Assembly (NCBI GenBank): GCA_903885375.1
Contig: CAISIK010000014.1
Span: 143,151 to 207,150, forward strand
Direction: 5' to 3'
Source of the DNA: an uncultured Pseudomonadota bacterium
Lineage (GTDB): Bacteria; Myxococcota_A; UBA796; SXON01
DNA length: 64,000 bases
A program made the translations under genes and the position numbers. The notes beneath the pieces were generated by a model. That model had not been told where the DNA came from and did not search any database. It saw nothing but the letters and a program-made list of their open reading frames with translations. Of the stretch, positions 56,950 through 64,000 are shown in pieces. Position 1 is the stretch's first letter; each line of letters begins with the position of its first letter.

Positions 56950-57623
56950 GCGTCCCGCACGAGTTCGTGAACGCCGCGCTCCTGCGCCGCGCGCTCACCC
57001 ACCCCTCCGTGCTCACCGAGGAGCCCGGCGAGGCCCACAACCAGCGCCTCGAGTTCCTCGGAGATGCCGTGCTCCAGTTGGTGGTCACGGACTGGCTGTG
57101 TCGGGTGCGGCCGGAATGGCCGGAAGGGGAGCTGACCAAGGCGCGCGCCCGCCTCGTGAACGCCACGGCGCTCGCCCTCCTCGCCGATGTGTGGGGGCTG
57201 GCCGCGCTGCTTCGGGTGGGCAAGGGCGAGCGCACCACGGCGGTGGCCCAGAACGTGAACGTGCGCGCCGACGCGTTCGAGGCCGTGGTGGCCGCGATCT
57301 ACCTCGACGCCGGGCCCGCGCGGGTGGCGGAGCTCGTGATCCCGCTCTTCGAGCCGCTCCTCGATCACCTCGACTCGCTGGGTGATCCGCGGAGCCGGCT
57401 GATGGAGTGGGCACAGGGGAGGGGAAAGCCGGTGCCGGAGTACACCCTCGTGGGCGAAGAAGGTCCCGATCATGCCCGCCAGTTCGCGGTGAGGGTGTCG
57501 GTGGCCGGCCGCGAGTACGGCCCCGTGAGCGCGGGTTCGAAGAAGGAGGCGAAGGCCCGGGCCGCGCAGCTCGCCCTCGATGCGATCCTCGGCGGAGATG
57601 GCTTTCCGGCCGCGCGCGGTTAG
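56946..57623 (+). CDS. rnc: Ribonuclease III
   Basis: LRRALTHPSV..HNQRLEFLGDAVLQLVVTDWL..NVRADAFEAVVAAIYLDAG; C-terminal dsRBD EYTLVGEEGPDHARQFAVRVSVAGREYGPVSAGSKKEAKARAAQLALDAI. Confidence 0.95.
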   Translation: MSVPHEFVNAALLRRALTHPSVLTEEPGEAHNQRLEFLGDAVLQLVVTDWLCRVRPEWPEGELTKARARLVNATALALLADVWGLAALLRVGKGERTTAVAQNVNVRADAFEAVVAAIYLDAGPARVAELVIPLFEPLLDHLDSLGDPRSRLMEWAQGRGKPVPEYTLVGEEGPDHARQFAVRVSVAGREYGPVSAGSKKEAKARAAQLALDAILGGDGFPAARG

Positions 57624-57633
57624 CACCGGCGCC

Positions 57634-58509
57634 ATGAAGAACCATGCCGGCACCGTCGCCCTCGTCGGGCGTCCCAACGCGGGCAAGAGCACGCTGCTGA
57701 ACCACCTCGTCGGCGTGTCGATCGCCGCGGTGAGCCCGAAACCCCAGACCACGCGCACGCGTGTGATGGGCGTGGTCACCGTGCCGGGGCTCCAGGCCGT
57801 GCTGGTGGACACGCCGGGCCTGCACGGCCCGCGCTCCGAGCTCAACCGCCGCATGGTGGCCGTGGCCGAAGCCGCGATGGCCGAGGTGGACCTGCTGTGC
57901 TGGATCGTCGATGCGCTTCGGCCCTGGGATGAGGAGCTCGCCGCCCGGTTCACGGGCCGGAAGGTGGTCGTGGCCCTCAACAAGGTCGACGCCATCCGCG
58001 AGAAGGGCAAGCTGTTGCCCTTGATGGCCAACTATGGAACGGTGGGGCCGGTCGTGCCGGTCTCGGCGAAGACGGGGGAGGGGACCCCTGCCCTCCTCGC
58101 CGAGTGGGCGAAAGCGCTCCCCGAAGGCGAGCCCCTCTACGGCGAGGACACCATCACCGACGCTCCCGAGAAGGAGATCTGCGCCGAGCTCATCCGCGAG
58201 CAGGTCTTCCGGGCCTGCGGCCAGGAGATTCCCTACGTGGCGGCCGTGGAGATCGAGCAGTTCGACGAGAGCGCGCGGGCGGAGGGCCGCGTGGTGATCC
58301 ACGCCCGCATCATCATCGAGAAGGCCAGCCAGAAGGCCATCGTGATCGGCGCCGGCGGGTCGATGATCAAGAAGATCGGCACCGCGGCGCGCAAGCAGAT
58401 CGAGGCGCTGCTCGGGGGGCGGGTTCACCTCCAGCTTTTTGTGGCCGTCGAACCCGACTGGACCTCGAACCCGAGGCTCCTCAACGACCTCGGCTACAAC
58501 GAGAAGTAG
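57634..58509 (+). CDS. era: GTPase Era
   Basis: VALVGRPNAGKSTLLNHLVGVSIAAVSPKPQTTRTRVMGV..LVDTPGLHG..ALNKVD; KH region ARIIIEKASQKAIVIGAGGSMIKKIGTAARKQIEALLGGRVHLQLFVAVEPDW. Confidence 0.96.
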   Translation: MKNHAGTVALVGRPNAGKSTLLNHLVGVSIAAVSPKPQTTRTRVMGVVTVPGLQAVLVDTPGLHGPRSELNRRMVAVAEAAMAEVDLLCWIVDALRPWDEELAARFTGRKVVVALNKVDAIREKGKLLPLMANYGTVGPVVPVSAKTGEGTPALLAEWAKALPEGEPLYGEDTITDAPEKEICAELIREQVFRACGQEIPYVAAVEIEQFDESARAEGRVVIHARIIIEKASQKAIVIGAGGSMIKKIGTAARKQIEALLGGRVHLQLFVAVEPDWTSNPRLLNDLGYNEK

Positions 58510-59654
58510 TGCGCTGGGGCATCGTCGGGGGGGGGACGGCCGGCCCGGCGGCCGCGCTGCTCTTGGCGCGCGCGGGCCACGAGGTGGTGCTGTACGAACG
58601 GGTGGAGAACCCGCTGCCGGTGGGCGCGGGCATCCTGCTGCAGCCCACGGGGCTGGCGGTGTTGAGGCGGCTCGGGCTCCTTCAACGGGTGCTGGCGCGC
58701 GGCGAGCGGATCGAACGATTGTCGGGACACACCGCCGGCGGCCGGATGGTGCTCGACCTCGGCTACGCCGACTTCCGCGAGGGCCTTCACGGGTTGGGCA
58801 TCCACCGCGGCGCGCTCTTCGCCGCGTTGTGGGAGGCGGTGGGCGCCGAGCCGGGGGTGGAGGTGCGGACCGGTCACACGGTCGAGGCGCGGGAGGAGAC
58901 CCCGGCGGGCGTGGTGCTCAGGGGCCTCCACAGCGATCAGCCCTTCACCAGCGAGCCCTTCGACCGTGTGGCGATCGCGGGCGGCGCTCGCTGCGGCATT
59001 CGTCCGCCGGGCGCGCGGGTAACGCCGTACCCTTGGGGCGCGCTCTGGTTCGTGGCGCACGAGAACCCGCGGCCGGGCGTGCTCGCGCAGCGCTACCGGG
59101 ACACCCGCCGGATGGTGGGCATCCTGCCGAGCGGCGAAGGCAGCGTCAGCGTCTTCTGGAGCCTGCGCGCCGATGCGCTGGAGGCCTGGAAGGCCGCTGG
59201 CCTGGATGCCTGGAAGCGTGAAGTGGCAGCGCTCATGCCCGAGGTTCCCATCCACGCGGTCCGCACGCCGGAAGACGTGATCTTCGCGCCATACTTCGAC
59301 GTGGTGAGCCCTACGTGGCACGACGGGCGAACCGTGTGGCTGGGCGACGCCGGCCACGCCATGAGCCCGCAGCTCGGCCAGGGGGCCAACCTCGCGCTGC
59401 AGGACGCCGCCGCCCTGGCCGACTCGCCCGACCTCGCCAGCTACAGCCGCGCGCGCACCGACCAGGTGCGGTTCTACAGCTTCGCTTCGCGGGTGCTCAC
59501 CCCGTTCTTCCAGTCGAGTCTGCCGATCCTTGCGCCCGCTCGCGACCTCGTGGCGGGGCCGCTCCATGCGTGGGGCTGGTACCGACGCCAGATGGTGGCC
59601 TCGCTGGTGGGCGTGAAGACGGGCTTCTTCCGGGAGATGGCGATTCCGGAGTGA
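58509..59654 (+). CDS. FAD-dependent monooxygenase
   Basis: VRWGIVGGGTAGPAAALLLARAGHEVVLYERVENPLPVGAGILLQPTGLAVLRRLGLL..VWLGDAGHAMSPQLGQGANLALQDAAAL. GTG start adjacent to era stop. Confidence 0.9.
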   Translation: MRWGIVGGGTAGPAAALLLARAGHEVVLYERVENPLPVGAGILLQPTGLAVLRRLGLLQRVLARGERIERLSGHTAGGRMVLDLGYADFREGLHGLGIHRGALFAALWEAVGAEPGVEVRTGHTVEAREETPAGVVLRGLHSDQPFTSEPFDRVAIAGGARCGIRPPGARVTPYPWGALWFVAHENPRPGVLAQRYRDTRRMVGILPSGEGSVSVFWSLRADALEAWKAAGLDAWKREVAALMPEVPIHAVRTPEDVIFAPYFDVVSPTWHDGRTVWLGDAGHAMSPQLGQGANLALQDAAALADSPDLASYSRARTDQVRFYSFASRVLTPFFQSSLPILAPARDLVAGPLHAWGWYRRQMVASLVGVKTGFFREMAIPE

Positions 59655-59718
59655 AGGGTGGGGAAGGGGCGTTGGGACGAAGGTGGTCCAGACCCCGGGG
59701 CGGAACCCGTTTCCGTAC

Positions 59719-59737
59719 TTGACATAATATACATTAT
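59719..59737. promoter_or_regulatory. AT-rich promoter/operator-like island with inverted repeat
   Basis: TTGACATAATATACATTAT: -35-like TTGACA overlapping ATAAT-ATAC-ATTAT inverted repeat, in an otherwise very GC-rich convergent intergenic region. Confidence 0.35.
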
Positions 59738-59796
59738 CAGAAGTAACTGGATCGACACAGGGCAGGGGCTCCTCCACCCTCGGGCGCCGCCTCCGC

Positions 59797-60990
59797 TCAG
59801 CGGCCGATGACCCACGGCGCCGCGGCCGGCGCGTTCGGCGAGACTGCACCACGGAGCGCATAGAGCACGCCGCCGTTGCTGAGCGCGTACACCTCGTTGC
59901 CCGAAACTGCGGGCGGCGTGGCGAAGCCGTTCAGCCGCACGCCCGCATCGAGACGCCAACGCTCAACACCCGTGGCATCGTCGAGCAGGAAGACGCCGCT
60001 GTCGGTGCTGGCCACGAGCACGCCTTGCGCGGTGACCTCGGGCGTTTGCAACGGGCCGGTGGAGCCGGAGTCCCAGGTCCAGAGCACGTTGCCGGTGCGC
60101 GCATCGAGCTTGCGGAGCTTGCCGTCGGAGCCGGGGTGGTACACGGTGGAGCCCACCATGCGCGGCGGCGCGGCCGAGCCGGCATCCACCCGCCAGCTCG
60201 CGGTGCGGAGCGCGGGATCGAAACGCTGGAGCGGCTTCGAATAGCCGCTCACGAGCACGGCGCCTTCATCGAGCGGAATCGCGGGGGCGATCAGGTCGGG
60301 GTAGGCCCCCTCCCCCACCGGCGCGGTCCACACCTCGCTGCCCGTGGACTCATCGATGGCCGAGAGGAAACCATCGGAGAAGCCGGCATACACGAGGCCA
60401 TTCGCGCGGGTGGCCGGCGGGGCGCCGAAGAGCTCGAGCGCGGCGCTGCGGGCCACATCGAGCCGGTGCTCGTAGCGCCAGCGGAGGTTGCCCGTGGCGA
60501 GGTCGAGCGCGAAGACCAGCTCATCGACGTTGGTGACGTAGACGGTGGCGCCTTCTTCGTTGACCAGCGGGGTGCTGAGGATGGGGGCGCCGCTGTAGTG
60601 CTCCCAGTCCCGCGACCACGCATCGCCCTTGCGGCTCCACCGCGAGGTGTACCCCGCGCTGTCGGCCACGAGCAGCCAGGTGTCGTGCACCACTGGCGCC
60701 GACGCCACGGGCGCCCGGAGCGCGAGCGAATCGACGAGGCGGCCATCGTCGCGGCTGAGGATCAGGAGCGCGTTGGCGCCGCTGTAGCCAACGTAGATGT
60801 GGTTGCCGGCGACAACGGGCGCGCCCGGCTCTGTGGGCGCCGCCACGTCGGGCACCATGCCGGGGAGCCGTACGCTCCAGCGCACCACGGGCAGCGAGGC
60901 CAGCGGCGCGCCGGCATCGTACGGCGCCCGCTCGGCCGAGGGGGCGACCCCGCCGAACGACCCGGCAAACGCGAGCGCGAACGGGAGCAT
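59797..60990 (-). CDS. PQQ-type beta-propeller protein (BamB-like)
   Basis: Repeated blades: LDLATGNLRWRYE, IDESTGSEVWTAPVGE, LDARTGNVLWTWDSGSTG, LDDATGVERWRLDAG. Signal peptide start MLPFALAFAGSFGG at 60990 (ORF to 61041). Confidence 0.83.
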   Translation of the reverse strand: MLPFALAFAGSFGGVAPSAERAPYDAGAPLASLPVVRWSVRLPGMVPDVAAPTEPGAPVVAGNHIYVGYSGANALLILSRDDGRLVDSLALRAPVASAPVVHDTWLLVADSAGYTSRWSRKGDAWSRDWEHYSGAPILSTPLVNEEGATVYVTNVDELVFALDLATGNLRWRYEHRLDVARSAALELFGAPPATRANGLVYAGFSDGFLSAIDESTGSEVWTAPVGEGAYPDLIAPAIPLDEGAVLVSGYSKPLQRFDPALRTASWRVDAGSAAPPRMVGSTVYHPGSDGKLRKLDARTGNVLWTWDSGSTGPLQTPEVTAQGVLVASTDSGVFLLDDATGVERWRLDAGVRLNGFATPPAVSGNEVYALSNGGVLYALRGAVSPNAPAAAPWVIGR

Positions 60991-61000
60991 CGGCAGCAAG

Positions 61001-61825
61001 CTACTTCCCACCTGCAGCGGGGAGCTCGCCCGGGGGCGCATCCTTGACCGCCGCCGGGTCGGCCGGCGCCTCCTTGCCCAGCCGGACCGCGAGCTCGGAG
61101 AGCGCCGCGAGGTCCATCGTGGTGGGGAACCGCTTCGTGACCTCAGCGTAGGTGGCCGCCGCGGCTTCGGTCTTTCCGGCGCCGAGCTGGAGGTTGGCGA
61201 GGCGGATCAGCGACTGCTCCGCGAAGAAGTCGTTGTACCGGCCGGCCATCTCGCGCAGCGCGCCCTCGGCCTCCTCCGACTTGCCGCCGTTGAGCATCGC
61301 CCGCACCCGGGCGGTGTCGGCCACGAAGTCGGCGAGGGTGGTGCCCTTGCCGGCCAGCTTCAACGCCGCCGCGCTCGCTTCCTCGGTCTTGCCGGCGCGC
61401 TCCCAGGCATCGATCGCCCGCAGTTGCGCGAGGGTGGCCGCCGTGCCGGAGAGCTCCGCCGCCGCCGCTTCATAGCGGCGCGCGCCCTCGACGAGGTTCG
61501 CCATCCGCGTGGCGTCGCTCGGGTCGTCCTTCGGGGCGAGGCCGTACATCGACATCGGATCGGCCTCGGGCATGAGGTAGTCGATCGCCGCGATCTTCTC
61601 GAAGTCGGCCTTGCGGGCCTTCTCCGCCCAGCTTTGGTAGCCGCCGTAAAGGAGGGAGCCGACGAGGACCGCCGCCACGACCACGCCGAAGTACTTGCCG
61701 TACTTGAGCAGCGCCTCGGACAGGGCGATCTGGGCCCGGAAAACGTAGTCCTGATCTTCGGAGTGGGGCGGCGGGGAGGTGGTCGATTGGTCCACGACAG
61801 TCTCGGCGGAGGCGGCTGCTAACAC
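61001..61825 (-). CDS. YfgM-like TPR-domain membrane-anchored protein
   Basis: SEALLKYGKYFGVVVAAVLVGSLLYGGYQSWAEKARKADFEK: single TM followed by TPR-like helices; adjacent to bamB-like gene. Confidence 0.7.
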   Translation of the reverse strand: MLAAASAETVVDQSTTSPPPHSEDQDYVFRAQIALSEALLKYGKYFGVVVAAVLVGSLLYGGYQSWAEKARKADFEKIAAIDYLMPEADPMSMYGLAPKDDPSDATRMANLVEGARRYEAAAAELSGTAATLAQLRAIDAWERAGKTEEASAAALKLAGKGTTLADFVADTARVRAMLNGGKSEEAEGALREMAGRYNDFFAEQSLIRLANLQLGAGKTEAAAATYAEVTKRFPTTMDLAALSELAVRLGKEAPADPAAVKDAPPGELPAAGGK

Positions 61826-61861
61826 GGCGTGACCGCCGCGGATGGGCGGCGGGTGCCGCGA

Positions 61862-62848
61862 TCAGCCGGCCCGCTGCTCAAGAACGGCGAGCACCTGGAG
61901 CACGGAGAGCCAGAGCGCGAAGGCGCCTCCACGACTCTCGGCGTCATTCGCGGCGAGTTGTACGAGGAGCACCGGGATTCCCTCGGCCCCCAGCGACTCC
62001 AGCGCCGGCGGCGTGGACCCGGCGAACTGCCACACGACCACCACCACGTCGCGGCATCCCGAGATCGCGCTGAGCCAGTCTTCATCCCCGAGCTCGGCCC
62101 GCACCGGAAGCGGCCGTGCGGCGACGGCGGCGCTCGCCGCGGAGAGCGCCGTGGCTTGCGAGCGGGCGACCCACGCGGCCAGGGACTCGAGCTCGGGCGC
62201 GGCGAGGTGGACCACCCCGTCCCGGCCCAGCTCCGCAGCGGCCACACGCAGCGCGCGAGCCAGGGACCAGATCGGGTTGTTGGCCAGCGGTTCGTTCGCC
62301 TCGGCGAGCAAGCCGGCGGCGCCGCGGAGCCCGGCGGCGACATCAACCCCGTGGCTCGACGCCACCGACAGGACGCCGACCCCGAGAACACCCCGGGCCC
62401 CCTCCCCTGCCCACGCATCGTCCACCCAGACGCCGCCCGGCGGCGGCTCGACGGCTTCGCCATCGGAGGGGCACACCACGGCCACCCGAAGGCCCGAGGC
62501 CACGACCTTCTCCACGGCGGCATCCACCTGCGGTGGCCCGACAAACGCGACGACGGGGGCTTCCCGCTCCACGGCCGCCACCGGCGCCCCCCACGCGAGG
62601 AGTGCGCCCGCGGCGCCTGGCTGGGCGAGGAGGCGGAAGGCTGGTGCGGGGCGCCCTTTCGGACGCTTGCCCGCGATGGCCACCACGGTCTCGGCCACGG
62701 AAGCGGCCGTGGGCAGCGCCGACAGCCAGGGGGTGGTGCGAATGCGATGGAAGGCGGGCACCAGCGCGGCCACGTCGGCCCACCGGCGCCGCAGGGGGGG
62801 CGCCGCGCGGAACAGACCGGAGATGCTGACCGTGACCGGTTGCGGCAC
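61862..62848 (-). CDS. Degenerate glucose-6-phosphate isomerase/SIS-like protein
   Basis: RGVLGVGVLSVASSHGVDVAAGLRGAAGLLAEANEPLANNPIWSLARALRVAAAELGRDGVVHLAAPELESLAAWVARSQATALS resembles the GPI SVLSxVGLLPAALAGxDxxxLLxGA...NPA...W..Q region. Confidence 0.45.
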   Translation of the reverse strand: MPQPVTVSISGLFRAAPPLRRRWADVAALVPAFHRIRTTPWLSALPTAASVAETVVAIAGKRPKGRPAPAFRLLAQPGAAGALLAWGAPVAAVEREAPVVAFVGPPQVDAAVEKVVASGLRVAVVCPSDGEAVEPPPGGVWVDDAWAGEGARGVLGVGVLSVASSHGVDVAAGLRGAAGLLAEANEPLANNPIWSLARALRVAAAELGRDGVVHLAAPELESLAAWVARSQATALSAASAAVAARPLPVRAELGDEDWLSAISGCRDVVVVVWQFAGSTPPALESLGAEGIPVLLVQLAANDAESRGGAFALWLSVLQVLAVLEQRAG

Positions 62849-62850
62849 CG

Positions 62851-64000
62851 TTACTCGCAGGCCGGCAGGGTGACCTGAACCGGGCGGGCCCCGGCGGCGA
62901 AGCGGATTTCACGCGACACCTGGCAAGACTTGCCATCCGCCTGCATCAGCTTGAGGGTGTGCACCCCCTCCTCCACCTTCGCCGACACGGGCAGGGGACC
63001 CATGTCCCGCCCATCGATGAACGCGGCCGCGCCTGTGGGGCCGAAGACGTTGAGCATGCCGCTCAAGGTGTCGGCCTCGAGGCGGAAGGGCACGGACATC
63101 TGCTGCACGCTGAGGTTGACATCGCTCGACGCCGCCTTGTGCCCGGTCAGCGACACATTCACGCGGTGCTTGCCGTAGGGCAGGTCGACCGTGACGGGCG
63201 CCTTGCCGCGCGCCTTGTCGTCGATCGACACGGCGGCGCCGGGCGGATCGCTGGTGATGGTGAGCTTGCCGGAGCTGGCCACGGCCTCTCCACCCCACGG
63301 GTTCTCGGAGACGACGGCGCCGGTGCCCCCGGCAGGCGCCGTGCCCCAGGGCGAGCCCGGGTCGGTGGCGGCGGGCGGCTTGGCGGCCGGCGTGGCAGGC
63401 GTAGCGGGTGGCTTCACGGCGGGCACCGCAGGAGGCTTCCCGGCGGGCGTGACCGCCGGCGGAGGCACCACGGGCGCGGCCGGGGTGACGGCGGGCGGCG
63501 GCGTGACCGGGGGCTCTACGACGGGCGGCTCGACCACCGGCGGCTCCACCGCCGGCGGCTCCACCGCCACGGGGGCGGGGGGCGGGGGCTTCACCACGAC
63601 GGGGGCCGGCACAACGGGCTCGGCTGCGATCGGCGGCGTGGGCTCGGCCGCCTTCTTCGAGCTCCACCACATGTAGCCGCCGCCGCCGAGGAGCAGCACG
63701 CCGATTCCGATGGCACCGAGCATGGCCACGCCGATCCCGCCGGCAGCGGCTGCGCCGACGCCGACCGCGCCGCCATCCCGCTCGCGCTCGCGGCGTGGGG
63801 GGGGCATGGGCGCCGGCATGGGCAGGGTGGCCCGGCTGTCTTCATCTTCCCGGGGGAAGTCGAACTCATCGGCAGTCGGGGCGGCAGCGGGCGCAGCGGC
63901 CTCGACCGGGGCGGCGGTGGGTGCCACGACAGCAGCCGCGGCTGGGGCGACGGCCGGCGCGGCCTCGGCCACGGGCGCCGGGCGCCGGACCACGGCGGCG
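62851..64000 (-). CDS. PEGA-domain membrane protein with Pro/Val-rich linker (truncated at window end)
   Basis: TM GVAMLGAIGIGVLLLGGGGYMWW; VEPPVVEPPVVEPPV linker; PEGA-type GKLTITSDPPGAAVSIDDKARGKAPVTVDLPYGKHRVNVSLTGHKA and second copy GMLNVFGPTGAAAFIDGRDMGPLPVSAKVEEGVHTLKL. Frame open to the edge. Confidence 0.75.
   Translation of the reverse strand, partial: AAVVRRPAPVAEAAPAVAPAAAAVVAPTAAPVEAAAPAAAPTADEFDFPREDEDSRATLPMPAPMPPPRRERERDGGAVGVGAAAAGGIGVAMLGAIGIGVLLLGGGGYMWWSSKKAAEPTPPIAAEPVVPAPVVVKPPPPAPVAVEPPAVEPPVVEPPVVEPPVTPPPAVTPAAPVVPPPAVTPAGKPPAVPAVKPPATPATPAAKPPAATDPGSPWGTAPAGGTGAVVSENPWGGEAVASSGKLTITSDPPGAAVSIDDKARGKAPVTVDLPYGKHRVNVSLTGHKAASSDVNLSVQQMSVPFRLEADTLSGMLNVFGPTGAAAFIDGRDMGPLPVSAKVEEGVHTLKLMQADGKSCQVSREIRFAAGARPVQVTLPACE

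Overview
This is a high-GC (roughly 70% by eye), gene-dense bacterial chromosome segment. It looks like a myxobacterial or other Myxococcota-like lineage, judging by MYXO-CTERM-like C-termini, MopE-type DCDD repeats, FG-GAP proteins and PEGA domains (inference). I see about 58 protein genes and one tRNA-Arg(CCG). I found no rRNA, CRISPR array, transposase, integrase or prophage block. Housekeeping blocks are: purE-purK-rRNA MTase; meaB-crotonase; ftsH-(membrane protein)-folP-cdaA-cdaR-glmM-pdxJ-nnr; tsaE-comEA-like-cysteine desulfurase-mnmA-rnc-era; and yfgM-like with bamB-like. Accessory content includes: an orphan contractile-tail tube (gp19/Hcp-like) gene with its own terminator; an operon of a tandem Sm/Hfq-like protein with an apparently split RdgC; a BPI/LBP-like (TULIP) lipid-binding protein carrying a MYXO-CTERM-like tail; a cytochrome c/Cu-monooxygenase-like lipoprotein; a 963-aa low-complexity/TolA-like/beta-barrel protein; a 9-kb cluster of Ig-like surface proteins around an OmpA gene, coupled to an orphan histidine kinase; and two FG-GAP/MopE proteins with reversed domain order. 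Strongest follow-up candidates are the TULIP protein (10999-12744), the Sm-like/RdgC operon (6083-8057) and the Ig-like plus C-terminal barrel protein (25640-28045). Most long opposite-strand ORFs in the supplied track are GC-driven shadows. All family calls are from reading motifs by eye; no search was run.
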